Shown: positions 54,101 to 62,743, counted from the first letter of the stretch. The stretch is DNA of 64,000 nucleotides from CAZUAQ01 sp964618455 (GCA_964618455.1 CAZUAQ010000031.1:1-64000); one strand, 5' to 3'. Numbers and translations are program-made. Notes: generated by a model not told the origin, from the letters alone.

Positions 54101-55295
54101 CCAGTCCATAGGCCCGGCCGCTCACCTTCCCCGACCATGCGAGATGACCATTGTGGGCGTCATAGGCACCGATTTCATCGTACCCGCCGGCGATGATGTA
54201 GCGGCCCGCCTTGATCATCGCGTAGGGATGCGTGCAGTCTTCGACCCAGAGGAGTTCCTGTCGACTGCGACTCATGGTGCCCAACGTGGTGTCGCGGAGC
54301 ATGACCACGGAATCTTCATCGACAAGGACCTGGTTCCCGCGATCGTAGCTGGCGATTTTGGCGCGTGTCTGCGTGGACGAATCGGTGATCCAGCCTTTCT
54401 TGTTGCCGGGGCCGTGCAGAATACGATCGTCATCGGTCAGCAGGACGAAGCTGCCCCCTCCACCACTCAGGGCTCCGAGGCGTTTGCCTGTCATTCGATC
54501 GAAGAGCATTGGGGGGACGCGGCCTTGAGGCACCACGAGCGTGGAGGCGGAGGCCAACATGGCGCCTTCCAAGGACGACTCCAGCCCCAGATGCTGGATC
54601 CACCGATGCGGTCCGTCGGGCCGGCCAGTGTCCGCGTCGACCGCGCAGAGCATCGAGTCCTTCCACGGAAGCATCGAAGCCCCGAAGTAGGCGGTATCGT
54701 CCACGATCACCACGCCCGTGCGCACAGGCCAGAAAGAGATCAGTCGCTGGTTGTTCAGGACGCGGCGCGCGGGGGTCTTGCCTTCGCGCTTTGCTTCATG
54801 AAGACTGGGACTGAATTTCCAGATCAGATCGCCGTTGATCGCGTCAATGCAATACGCGTGGCCGTCGTCCGAGCCGAAGTAGAGTTTGCCGGAAGCATAG
54901 GTCGGGGCCACGCGAATCGGGCCGTCGGTGGTGAAACGCCACTCGGCTTTGCCGTTGGAAAGACTCAGTTTGTGGATCGAATCGTCGGCGCTGGATCCGA
55001 AGTAGACGGCGCCGTCGACCACGATCGGATGGAAGACGGGGTCGTAGTTCCGCATGGATTTGAGATCTTTGACCTGGGCATAGGCGTCCCACTTGGCAGG
55101 ACCGGGCCAGGCGGGGGCAGGCGGCTGTGAGGATTGCCACGTCCAGGCTTCCTCGAGCGCCGTGGCCTCGAGCGATTCCCGGGATACGCCGGATCGTGCT
55201 GGATCCGCGCGATACATGGGCCAGTCCATCGCCCAGGTCGAACTGCATGTGGAGGTCAGGAAGACGATACTGCTCAGCAACCATCCTTGCCGCAT
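51180..55295 (-). CDS. PQQ-propeller/LamG/methyltransferase-like secreted chimera
   Basis: This 1371-residue exported protein (signal WLLSSIVFLTSTCSSTWA) joins several folds. Residues about 20-420 are a PQQ-like propeller (AVYFGSSADDSIHKLSLSN, KLYFGSDDGHAYCIDAINGD). About 440-680 holds a LamG/concanavalin domain (WHHVAGTYDGRTIKLYVDGK). About 700-800 is fibronectin-like (PSTAVVVWQTDEPTPTRLAF). About 825-930 resembles a Rossmann methyltransferase (RGVCLVLGVTDGELSAAVAT, KVIAFDTDPERVERLRAKWL). From about 950 a second propeller follows (VIAVDAYNGTILWSLEI). The C-terminus has GGGGCSCGSWMETS. AAGGA precedes ATG 55295. It heads the ABC transporter operon. No PQQ cofactor residues were verified. Confidence 0.8.
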   Translation of the reverse strand: MRQGWLLSSIVFLTSTCSSTWAMDWPMYRADPARSGVSRESLEATALEEAWTWQSSQPPAPAWPGPAKWDAYAQVKDLKSMRNYDPVFHPIVVDGAVYFGSSADDSIHKLSLSNGKAEWRFTTDGPIRVAPTYASGKLYFGSDDGHAYCIDAINGDLIWKFSPSLHEAKREGKTPARRVLNNQRLISFWPVRTGVVIVDDTAYFGASMLPWKDSMLCAVDADTGRPDGPHRWIQHLGLESSLEGAMLASASTLVVPQGRVPPMLFDRMTGKRLGALSGGGGSFVLLTDDDRILHGPGNKKGWITDSSTQTRAKIASYDRGNQVLVDEDSVVMLRDTTLGTMSRSRQELLWVEDCTHPYAMIKAGRYIIAGGYDEIGAYDAHNGHLAWSGKVSGRAYGLAVASERLLVSTDRGTIHCFQPGKSATTPAPESSTRQQSPFENLGDAPAIEKVEHPALLDRWVFQSDTLVGGAGSRRYGAKVRNLAGGADALIMGQTLIERAGKVQALAMDGETSGVQVAEDFKQVDRPEEAMTATAWARVDQGQEWGGIVSMTQDNGSYERGWILGYRKDRPGFAVKGAGGDNGLTWVVSPQGLRGGEWHHVAGTYDGRTIKLYVDGKLVASSDKQSGPIDYPDHAFYHIGAYRDDDEHFRMKGLLHEVRLYDVALDDETLAVHYDARKALFPPPVTLKDEHQEDSGLTPLSGPALHFADPSTAVVVWQTDEPTPTRLAFWYDEDPRLLGDGRERLEHRVSIPGLRQEVEYRYALKLKKADSLEDSKKYLCDTSFNYCVPPLEARLDGLCTDRDRRNAAKMIEQLPSKRGVCLVLGVTDGELSAAVATKSDMKVIAFDTDPERVERLRAKWLDAGVYGNRMAVYAVDSMSELRIPLHFANLVVSERGLAGESIAGLDEIALSLIQPHHGIAMLPKEGGVRMARKPAFEGAADWSHMYGTPDNSAFAGETLAESRFTTDLEVQWVGRPGPRYQSDRGNRKPAPLSTQGRLFMQGLQRVIAVDAYNGTILWSLEIPDLLRFNIPRDTGNWCADEEHVFLAVGQECWRVNAATGKIVSQHVVKPGTKSDWQWDWGYVAREGDLLFGSAVKKGSSYIAWWGPDKWYDGKDPSATSKICSDRIFAMENEDPHRVVWSYEDGVILNPTITLKDETLYFVETRHPTVKAAPSRRVSMKEMWLDTFMVALDATSGRLLWEKPYEGLEGDITFYLAAGDENLITVVSREGEFEVAAFSPQDGSPVWSRRDKWEVDHHGKHLSRPAIVQGDIVVRPYTFREKDGAQVDRKFPGGHQCGTYTCSTNALFLRAGQLTMWDRTDGGGTRWNRVRPDCWISTIPAQGMVLSPEGGGGCSCGSWMETSMALIPVIHER

Positions 55296-55644
55296 GAGAG
55301 GAATCCTTGGATATCTGAGTCAAACGAGGGGCCTTGACGGTGCCTCTAATGTCCGATGGAGGAGAGGCCGAATTGTCTTTGTCTAAAGGGGGGCATGCCC
55401 TGGAAAGCCCACATTGCATTCTACTTGGGGAAGGCGGATTCAGATACCAGCGAAATGTCAAGACTTGACTAACTTTAAGGTGACGACGACCACGCGGCCC
55501 AACCCTGAGTCCTGTGGTCCGAAGTGGAGTTGTGGTTCGGATGGTATATGATGCATGCGGATGGGCCAAACCGCTCAGTTGTGTCTAATTCGGATCAGAG
55601 GATTCAGGGTCCTCTGTTGTCATCCTCCGGAAATCTGGAGAAGC
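55296..55644. other. Divergent intergenic region
   Basis: About 349 bp separate the minus-strand chimera gene from the plus-strand CRTAC1 gene. The upstream part of the CRTAC1 open frame (from 55555) is not used, since ATG 55645 has a ribosome site and a lipoprotein signal. The stretch must hold two promoters. A TTGACT at about 55468 was noted but no matching -10 follows at the right spacing. No RNA structure was recognised. Confidence 0.45.
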
Positions 55645-57435
55645 ATGGTGGAGTGGGCGCTTATGGGGCATGGAACACGAGTCGTCGCTGCCGGAGTTAC
55701 GCTATTGTGGTGTTTGGGCGCCTGTAACTCTGACGAGCAGAGGCCATCCCCCGAGGGGGAACAGTTCACTGAAGAAGACGCCCAGGAAGACTCGGCTGGC
55801 GGTGAGCGGAATCAGGTGACCGATGACGCCTGGCTGGTCGATGTGAGCGAAGAAGTGGGCCTGGTTTTCCATCATGATGCCGGCGCACATGGGAATTTCT
55901 ATTTCCCCGAGATCATGGGCTCCGGAGGTGCCTGGATCGATGGCGACCAGGATGGTGATCTCGATGCTTATTTGATTCAAGGGGGAATCCTGGGGAAACC
56001 TGAGAGCGACATCACCAACCGGTACTTCCGCAACGAGAACGGCATTTTCGAGGAGGCAACGGAGGCGTCCGGCCTTGGCGATGCCGGCTACGGGATGGGC
56101 TGCTGCGTCGGCGATGTCAACAATGACGGATACGCCGACGTCTACGTGACCAATGTCGGCCGAAACCGGCTCTATCTGAATCAGGGTGACGGGACGTTCA
56201 CGGACACCACCGAACGGGCTGATGTCGGCCACGAGGGGTGGGGCACGAGCTGCACCTTTCTCGATGACGACGGTGACGGCTGGCTCGATCTGTTCCTGGT
56301 CAATTACGTGCGATGGCAGCCCGAACTGGAGAAAGTGTGTCGAGGGGACAACGGGGATCAGGACTACTGCTCGCCCACGGCGTATGACGCTCCCGCGCAG
56401 GATATCCTGTACAGGAATCGTGGGGACGGCACGTTCGAGGACGTCACCCAACAATCCGGCATCCATGCGGCGCGAGGCAACGGTCTGGGCGTGGTCGCCG
56501 GTGACTTCGACGATGACGGTCGGACGGATCTCTACGTCGCCAATGACCAGACGCCGAATCAACTCTGGTTCAACGAAGGGAACGGTCGTTTCAAGGACGA
56601 AGCCCTGGTGTCCGGGACGGCGTACAACGAGATGGGGCTCAGCGAGGCCGGCATGGGGGTCGATGCCGCGGATTTTGACAACGACGGCGACCTGGATCTT
56701 TGGATAACCCATCTCGATATGGAGACGCACACGTTCTACCGCAATCTTGGCGGGCGGGTCTTCCGGGATGAAACCGTCCGGCTCGGGGTGGCGCGGTGGA
56801 GCCTGAAGCATACCGGGTTCGGCACGATGTTATTCGACTGTGACCACGACGGTCTTCTGGACGTGTTTGTGGCCAACGGGAGGGTCGTGCTCGATTTCGA
56901 GCAGGGGGCATTCACGAGGGGGGCCAAACCTTTTGCGGAAGCGGACACACTGGCCCGCCAGACGCCCGAGGGCCGCTTGATGGATGTGAGCGATCGCGGG
57001 GGCAGCGCCATCCTTTCGCCATCGGTGGGGCGAGGGGCGATGTTCGGTGACTACGATGGTGACGGGGATCTGGATATTCTCGTGACGCGAAACCGGGGAG
57101 CGGCGGCCCTTCTTCGCAATGATGCGCCCAAGTCGGGGTCCTGGCTTCGGATTCGGGCCGTGTCTGGCGAACCGCCTCGCGACGCCATCGGGGCAGCGAT
57201 CTTCGCCGAGCTTGCCGGCGGAAGCACCCTGAGGCGGGATGTCCGTCCAGGGGCGGGGTACTGCGGCTCGAACGCTCCGGAGATCCACATGGCGTTGAAT
57301 CCGACGGACACCATCACGCGATTGCGGGTTCGCTGGCCGGACGGAAGTCGGGAGACATTCACGCCGCCGGATCTCAATACGATCTCGACACTTCGGCAGG
57401 GCAGCGGTCAACCTGACCAGGAGCCTGACGCATGA
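55645..57435 (+). CDS. CRTAC1-type FG-GAP/ASPIC lipoprotein
   Basis: This 596-residue protein has a lipobox in LLWCLGACNSDE, so it is probably a lipoprotein. At least seven FG-GAP (VCBS) calcium-binding loops are visible, for example DGDQDGDLDAYLIQGG, DVNNDGYADVYVTNVG, DDDGDGWLDLFLVNYV, DFDNDGDLDLWITH and DYDGDGDLDILVT. The C-terminus is an ASPIC/UnbV domain (SWLRIRAVSGEPPRDAIGA, RDVRPGAGYCGSNAPEIHMA, RLRVRWPDGSRETF). GGAGAAGC lies before ATG 55645. Its stop overlaps the start of the TPR gene. CRTAC1 proteins are surface propellers of unknown binding target. Confidence 0.88.
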   Translation: MVEWALMGHGTRVVAAGVTLLWCLGACNSDEQRPSPEGEQFTEEDAQEDSAGGERNQVTDDAWLVDVSEEVGLVFHHDAGAHGNFYFPEIMGSGGAWIDGDQDGDLDAYLIQGGILGKPESDITNRYFRNENGIFEEATEASGLGDAGYGMGCCVGDVNNDGYADVYVTNVGRNRLYLNQGDGTFTDTTERADVGHEGWGTSCTFLDDDGDGWLDLFLVNYVRWQPELEKVCRGDNGDQDYCSPTAYDAPAQDILYRNRGDGTFEDVTQQSGIHAARGNGLGVVAGDFDDDGRTDLYVANDQTPNQLWFNEGNGRFKDEALVSGTAYNEMGLSEAGMGVDAADFDNDGDLDLWITHLDMETHTFYRNLGGRVFRDETVRLGVARWSLKHTGFGTMLFDCDHDGLLDVFVANGRVVLDFEQGAFTRGAKPFAEADTLARQTPEGRLMDVSDRGGSAILSPSVGRGAMFGDYDGDGDLDILVTRNRGAAALLRNDAPKSGSWLRIRAVSGEPPRDAIGAAIFAELAGGSTLRRDVRPGAGYCGSNAPEIHMALNPTDTITRLRVRWPDGSRETFTPPDLNTISTLRQGSGQPDQEPDA

Positions 57436-58856
57436 CAGGGCCGATCGCTCGATCATCGATGAGGACTTACACCGTGCGTGAGCAGGCGGCCCGGGCATTC
57501 GTGTTGCTCTGTCTGGCCTTGTCGTGTGTGGCCTGTGGAGATGGACCGGGTAAGGGGACGGATGTCCGCGAAGAGCGCGACCTACCCACATTGGAGGCAG
57601 CGCTCGCCGATCCCAAGGCTCTGCGAAACGTGTGCGAGCAGGTCGGTGTGCCCGCGCCGCCACCGCTGGAAACCCTGGATCAAGAATCGGCAAGGGCCTT
57701 CTACCGAGCCTTGACGGAAGCGCTGAAAAACCCGAGTGATGCGTCGCGCATGGGTCGACTGAGGATGATCTATCACGCGTACGACTTGCCGGCATCGGCG
57801 GCGGAGGCCTATACGATCGCTGCGCAACGCGATGCCACGGAATTCGATTGGCGCTACTACCATGGCACGGCTCTTGTAGAGCAGGGACAACTGCCTGAAG
57901 CAGCCCTCGAGTTTCGCGCAGCGATCCAACTCCGGCCGGCGTACGCGGCAACTTACGCTCGACTGGGGGATGTGTACATCAGCCTCGGCGACCACGAGGC
58001 GGCTCGATCGATGTATGTAAAACTGAAAGACCTTCGCCCCGACAATCCCACGGGATATTGGGGACTCGCCCGGATCGCGCAGGCCGAGGGTGACGAGGAG
58101 GGCGCGCTCAAGCTGCTTGAGGAAGCTGTCAACAAACGTCCGTTGAATGCTCAGATCGTGTATGCGTTCGGGATGGCCTGTCGTGACGTTGGGGATGTCG
58201 AGAAAGCCCGCCGTTATCTCGACGAGGCCTCCAGGATGACCAGGAAGCCCGTGCTGGACGATCCACTGACTTTCACGCTGGAGGCGCTCAACACGTCGGT
58301 TTCGGCGGGGCAGGACCGCCTGGAAGCCGCCCTATCGCGCGGGCAGGGTCGCGAAGCAGTGCGAATCGGCGAGGATCTGATACGCCGGGCGCCTGAGGAG
58401 TATTCCATCGTCGTCAATCTCGCCGAAGCCTGTCGCCAGACAGGGGACTACGCACGGGCCAGGGAGCTGGCCGGCCGGGCCACTGAATTGAGCCCCACGC
58501 GTCCGCTGGCCTTCAGCCTGCTTGCCCGGCTCAGCGCGGAGCAGGGTGACCTTGAGTCCGCCCGCGGGCACATGGAGCGGGCGCTGGATCTGGATGCGCA
58601 TTCGGGTGACAACTGGGCGCGACTGGGCGCCATTCATCATGCGTTGAACAACGCGCAGGAGGCGACGCAGTGTTTGAAGAAGTCGCTCAAGCTGGACAAC
58701 GACCAACCGGCACGCTGGCAGATGCTGACGGAGATACAGGTCGCGACAGGGGATTACGCAGGCGCCGCCGCTACCTTGAAACGGTACATGGAACTGTACC
58801 CGCACGACGAAGGTGCCCGGCGGAAATGGCAGTCGATCCAGAACCTCCTGAACTGA
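57432..58856 (+). CDS. Tetratricopeptide-repeat exported protein
   Basis: This 474-residue protein begins with a hydrophobic signal (FVLLCLALSCVACGDG) that may carry a lipid attachment Cys, although the -3 position is not typical. The body is a TPR superhelix; repeats such as TEFDWRYYHGTALVEQGQL, EAALEFRAAIQLRPAYAATY, ARLGDVYISLGDHEAARSMY and NWARLGAIHHALNNAQEATQ have the TPR spacing. The start overlaps the CRTAC1 stop (ATGA), so the two are coupled and probably act together at the cell surface. An alternative ATG at 57459 is possible. TPR proteins mediate protein contacts; partners are unknown. Confidence 0.82.
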   Translation: MTGPIARSSMRTYTVREQAARAFVLLCLALSCVACGDGPGKGTDVREERDLPTLEAALADPKALRNVCEQVGVPAPPPLETLDQESARAFYRALTEALKNPSDASRMGRLRMIYHAYDLPASAAEAYTIAAQRDATEFDWRYYHGTALVEQGQLPEAALEFRAAIQLRPAYAATYARLGDVYISLGDHEAARSMYVKLKDLRPDNPTGYWGLARIAQAEGDEEGALKLLEEAVNKRPLNAQIVYAFGMACRDVGDVEKARRYLDEASRMTRKPVLDDPLTFTLEALNTSVSAGQDRLEAALSRGQGREAVRIGEDLIRRAPEEYSIVVNLAEACRQTGDYARARELAGRATELSPTRPLAFSLLARLSAEQGDLESARGHMERALDLDAHSGDNWARLGAIHHALNNAQEATQCLKKSLKLDNDQPARWQMLTEIQVATGDYAGAAATLKRYMELYPHDEGARRKWQSIQNLLN

Positions 58857-58911
58857 TGTGGCAGTGCGAACGCCACCCGGGTGGGCCACAACCCTTGATC
58901 ACTTCGAAGCG

Positions 58912-61758
58912 TCAACAGCGGGTTGGAATGAAATGCGCAGCGCGCCCGGTCGAATCCGCCGGCAGCGTGACGTGGGCGATCTTCCTGTTTTCATCGAATC
59001 GTAGAGGTATCGGTGTTCCGGCATAGTCCGCCTGCAGCGGTCGTCGCGGACACCAGACGGGAATGGTCACGTCTGACGTGTTGACGGTGTAGAGCGGCTG
59101 ACTCAGCACGTTGCTCTCAAATGTACCGCCGGCGGAGACAAATACCACCACAGGCGATTCCCGTTTCGGATCCCCGTCATACACACCTTCGATGACAAAC
59201 GGCAGTTGAAGCTGGTCGGCGACGGCGGGCAGGCGATGGAGATAGAGGGGAAACTTGTCCGACCACGTGCCCGTGCTTCTCGCGCTGCCCAGTTGCATGG
59301 GCAGTCCTCCCTTGATCTGCTGATGACGTGTGCTGGTGACCAGGTTGGCCCAGGCCGCTGCCCCGGAATAGAAGAACCGCCGGTCCGCCGTCTCCTGAGC
59401 CAGGAAGGTCTGGATCTCCGCGCAGAGCGTGGCCGAGCCGACGTTGCCCGGCCCCAGATTGGCTTGCTCCTGAATCAGGGTATCGCGCGGCCAGGTGCCG
59501 GCGCCGACATTATCCTTTTCCGTTCCCTGGCAGGTCAACAACCACTCGCCGCAGCGCCTCAGCACGCCAAGTAATTCCGGATTCGGGCATCGCTCGTACA
59601 GCGGGATGAGCCCGCACAGGGTGTAGCCCGCGTAGAGCGGGGAGATGCGGGGGTAACCAACGTGATTCGCGAAACCACGGACGGATCCGTCAGGCTCGAG
59701 GCCCGTCCGCATGAACCACAGGGTCAGGTCCACCGCATTGTTCCAGGAACTCCGATGGCCGTTGACCTCGTAGAGCCAGGTCAAACCGCGGACCGGGTAG
59801 GCCGATCGCGTTTGCTGATCCCGGGGATGCTCATCTCCCTTCCAGTCGCGCACGATATATCCCGCCATCTGCTCAGCGACCTCGTAGAACCAGGGATCGC
59901 CCTGGATCAGGTAACTCAAGAGCGGCCCTCCAAGGCGGCTGTACACATGCACGCCGGCATTCCAACTGCAATAGTAGTGGCAGTAGCCCTGTGGATGAGC
60001 GATGGCCCAATCCGCGTAGAGGAGGCTGTGATCGTCGAAGATTTCGAACACTTCGCGGTCGCCTGTGCGCAAGTAGCTGAGTGCCAACGCGAGTGTGTGA
60101 TCGCCGCACCGGTAGGTCGAGGAGCCGGCCAACTCTTGCGGTTCATACCATGCGGGTACATTGCCCTCCGGCACCCTCGCTTTGGCCAAGGATGCGTCAA
60201 GCGATTTCGAATTCCTGGAAGCATACTGCCATACTTCGCCGAAGAGCATGCCCCCCGTATCCGTGTAGAGGTGGTATTCGCCCTCACTCTTGTGGGGAGG
60301 CATGCCGCGCCCCATGCGGGGGTAATCATGGCGAACGGCACGCGTGCGCTGAAAGTAACGGGCGGCTTCGAGCGAAGGCTCGGCATAGATGGCGGTGACG
60401 CGATCTTCGTGGAAGATTCCTTGCGAAGTGAGAAAGTGACGATCATGGATGACGTGGGGCTTCATACGTGCGATATCAACCACGAGGTCGGGGGTGCGCG
60501 TCTGGGGGCCGGCATGCAGGATCATGCTGAAGGTGCGCGCCGCCGTGCCCCAGAACGTGATCGCGCCGCCGGCGTCGGGGGGATGCGCGCCGTAATGATT
60601 GAGTCCCATTCGACCGTCGTGGCCGGCGAAAATCGTAGATTCCAGATCGGGATCTCCCGGACCGAATCCCTGGAAATCCGGGACGATCAGGGTCAGCGCA
60701 TCATGCTTGCCGGTCAGCCGGACCCAGTCGCTCGGGGAGTCCTGGCTGCCTCCGGCCGCGAGGACGCCGTCTGCTTTCAGGCTCCAATCATCCACGCGTT
60801 GCTGGACCTCAATGTGCCGCTTCGCCTTCAGGTGCGCCGCGTCGGGACCTTGCGTGGAAGGGACATATCGTTCCTTCAGCGGCATAAATGCAATGGGCTG
60901 GAGATCACGCAAAGTATACGACTCATTGTTCTCGTTGATGAAACGCGTGGCGATCAGGAGATAGGGACTGTCGGCCCAGGTTTGTATTTCAAAATGTATC
61001 CTGAACCTGTCGTTCATGATCGAGGTGTCGACGCGATAGTGCTTATGAATCAGCCCGTCGTACAAGGGGATGATCTTTCCGGCACGGTGCTTCTGGATCG
61101 GTTGGTCCTGAGGTTGGAAAGAGACAAAAGACCCATCGGCCGCATGCACGGCACCGCCACTGCCGACTCGGATATCAGACAGCAGTTTGTCCGGCGAGAG
61201 CGAGAAGGAAAGTCGATTGCCGCGGATTGTTATCGCGTCGCCGTGCGATTCGAGCGATAGCTTGTTCACGGGCAGCGGGCGCTGGATGTCCGGTCCCCAC
61301 TTGATCGTCAAGCGTCGATCACCCGCCGCCGGAGCATCAAGAACGGTCGTGATCAGGACCCAGTGCTGCGGGCAGGTCTCGAAGTTGACGAGGGGGAATA
61401 CGTCGGCGGCCAGCGGTTGATCGTGCTCGTCATAGACCGCCACGTTCGCACACGAAGCCACCTGACCCAGGGGGATGCCGAAACGAATCGGGTACGCCTC
61501 GGCTGCGGCGGGAAAGCGCACGACGACCGACGTCTCGCCGGCCGTTTCGCCGACGGGTGTGGTTCTCGGCTGCCAGACGGGATCGTCGACGTCGAACTTC
61601 CTTGGCTGACGGGCAAGTTCGTCCCGCCGATCACCGTAGGACGACTTGAAGAAGGCAGGCAAAGGTTCCGCCTGCGCAATCATGGCGCCTGCGAGCAGGA
61701 GCAGCATCATTTCGAGCAAGGTCGTACGTGTGTGATGACGAGGCCAGGCAGGGGGCAT
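58912..61758 (-). CDS. Secreted PcRGLX/YetA-like (PL26-type) protein
   Basis: This 948-residue exported protein (signal LLEMMLLLLAGAMIAQA) resembles exo-rhamnogalacturonan lyase and YetA-type proteins. The N-terminal sandwich is visible as SVVVRFPAAAEAYPIRFGIP, LGQVASCANVAVYDEHDQPL, and TFWGTAARTFSMILHAGP. A helical toroid region with TYRCGDHTLALALSYLRTGD, GYCHYYCSWNAGVHVYSRLG, and WLYEVNGHRSSWNNAVDLTL follows, and a C-terminal sandwich. His, Tyr and Arg residues in the toroid are abundant but the catalytic set was not proven. ATG 61758 has GGAG 6 bases upstream and is preferred over ATG 61779. Pectin-backbone degradation is inferred. Confidence 0.55.
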   Translation of the reverse strand: MPPAWPRHHTRTTLLEMMLLLLAGAMIAQAEPLPAFFKSSYGDRRDELARQPRKFDVDDPVWQPRTTPVGETAGETSVVVRFPAAAEAYPIRFGIPLGQVASCANVAVYDEHDQPLAADVFPLVNFETCPQHWVLITTVLDAPAAGDRRLTIKWGPDIQRPLPVNKLSLESHGDAITIRGNRLSFSLSPDKLLSDIRVGSGGAVHAADGSFVSFQPQDQPIQKHRAGKIIPLYDGLIHKHYRVDTSIMNDRFRIHFEIQTWADSPYLLIATRFINENNESYTLRDLQPIAFMPLKERYVPSTQGPDAAHLKAKRHIEVQQRVDDWSLKADGVLAAGGSQDSPSDWVRLTGKHDALTLIVPDFQGFGPGDPDLESTIFAGHDGRMGLNHYGAHPPDAGGAITFWGTAARTFSMILHAGPQTRTPDLVVDIARMKPHVIHDRHFLTSQGIFHEDRVTAIYAEPSLEAARYFQRTRAVRHDYPRMGRGMPPHKSEGEYHLYTDTGGMLFGEVWQYASRNSKSLDASLAKARVPEGNVPAWYEPQELAGSSTYRCGDHTLALALSYLRTGDREVFEIFDDHSLLYADWAIAHPQGYCHYYCSWNAGVHVYSRLGGPLLSYLIQGDPWFYEVAEQMAGYIVRDWKGDEHPRDQQTRSAYPVRGLTWLYEVNGHRSSWNNAVDLTLWFMRTGLEPDGSVRGFANHVGYPRISPLYAGYTLCGLIPLYERCPNPELLGVLRRCGEWLLTCQGTEKDNVGAGTWPRDTLIQEQANLGPGNVGSATLCAEIQTFLAQETADRRFFYSGAAAWANLVTSTRHQQIKGGLPMQLGSARSTGTWSDKFPLYLHRLPAVADQLQLPFVIEGVYDGDPKRESPVVVFVSAGGTFESNVLSQPLYTVNTSDVTIPVWCPRRPLQADYAGTPIPLRFDENRKIAHVTLPADSTGRAAHFIPTRC

Positions 61759-62009
61759 CGTGGTCTCCACTGATCTCATGTGCCCTGAAGCTGCCCGTCG
61801 CGGGGGCGGGCGCCGGTTCAGGCTGCTTGTTCACTGCGGCCGGGGCTTGCCGCGCCGCATCACGGAAAGCAACTCTCCGGGCGTCAGATCTACAGGAACG
61901 CGTCGAGTAGGTTGTTTCTCCTGAGAAGTCGCGCTTCCATTCGAAGCGACTACGAACGGATGATTGATGGTCCACGCCCATTCATCACCGTGAACTCTCC
62001 GGCTCGCAA

Positions 62010-62207
62010 TTACCGCTCGTTCGCGCGGGGCGCCTGCTCGGGCAACGAGGGCAGATCGTCGGGCATGGCTTCGACCACTTGCCCGTCGCGCCACAGAAGA
62101 AGAGGTTGCTGATGCTGGCGGGCGATTTCTGCGGCACGGCGGGCAGCGCGAATCATCGCCGTGCGGCTACCTTCCATATCACGGAACGGATCATGTTGCC
62201 GTATCAT
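62010..62207 (-). CDS. Small partner protein of zeta-like toxin
   Basis: This 65-residue protein overlaps the zeta-toxin-like gene (ATGA at 62204-62207) and follows it. It has a basic amphipathic helix (MIRAARRAAEIARQHQQ) and PLLLWRDGQVVEAMPDDLP. The tight coupling and small size fit an antitoxin, but in a toxin-first order, the reverse of classical epsilon-zeta. No known antitoxin fold can be named. Alternatively it is an unrelated accessory small protein. Confidence 0.6.
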   Translation of the reverse strand: MIRQHDPFRDMEGSRTAMIRAARRAAEIARQHQQPLLLWRDGQVVEAMPDDLPSLPEQAPRANER

Positions 62208-62743
62208 GGATTCACTCCTTCATCTGTCAGGACGGGGGGCCATTGGCTGGCGTCGAATATCTGCCAGATGTTGACAATCCCTCGGTAGAGGTGACGGAAA
62301 TTGTCGAGCCCACGATCAAACCGGCGGTAGATGTCGGCTTCCGGAACGTTGTGGCCACCTTGCTCGACGCGTTGGCGAACGCGCTGAATGGCAAGTTCGG
62401 CTGACGGGAGTCCGAGAAACATCAACTCGACCTGGTATCCCGCATCCTGCCATGTGCGGATCAGCCGCAGATACGCTCGGCCGGCCAAGGTCGTTTCAAT
62501 CGCGAAATCCTCTCGCCTCGCAGCCATCTGTCGGATACGTTCGAGCATGAGTCGCGACGCTTCCAGCGCCATGAGGTCGGGACGAAAGGGCGACAAGCCT
62601 TCGGCGATCAGATCGGCGTTGATGAACGTCGGACAGTTTCCTTCGGCCGGAAGGAACTCACGGGCGAAAGTCGTTTTGCCCGCCCCGTTCGGACCGGCGA
62701 TGATGATCGCCCGGGGGGCCGGGACAGCGGTCGAATCCGTCAT
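62204..62743 (-). CDS. Zeta-toxin-like P-loop kinase
   Basis: This 179-residue protein is a zeta-toxin-family kinase. The P-loop is AIIIAGPNGAGKTTFAREFL, followed by the substrate-region CPTFINADLIAEGLSPF with Asp, then DFAIETTLAGRAYLRLI (conserved Glu-Thr-Thr-Leu) and VELMFLGLPSAELAIQRVRQ, RVEQGGHNVPEADIYRRFDRG. Zeta kinases phosphorylate UDP-N-acetylglucosamine or related sugars, halting growth; many chromosomal relatives have other roles. GGAGGG lies 6 bases before ATG 62743. It is followed in overlap by a 65-residue protein that may be its antitoxin. Confidence 0.83.
   Translation of the reverse strand: MTDSTAVPAPRAIIIAGPNGAGKTTFAREFLPAEGNCPTFINADLIAEGLSPFRPDLMALEASRLMLERIRQMAARREDFAIETTLAGRAYLRLIRTWQDAGYQVELMFLGLPSAELAIQRVRQRVEQGGHNVPEADIYRRFDRGLDNFRHLYRGIVNIWQIFDASQWPPVLTDEGVNP

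Noticed and set aside
53058..55130. 690-codon plus-strand open frame opposite the PQQ/LamG gene
   Set aside because: Shadow of a real gene with signal peptide and propeller repeats; no ribosome site or recognisable domain.
61831..62094. 87-codon minus-strand frame beside the toxin partner
   Set aside because: It overlaps the coupled 65-residue gene in another frame and has no ribosome site or family.
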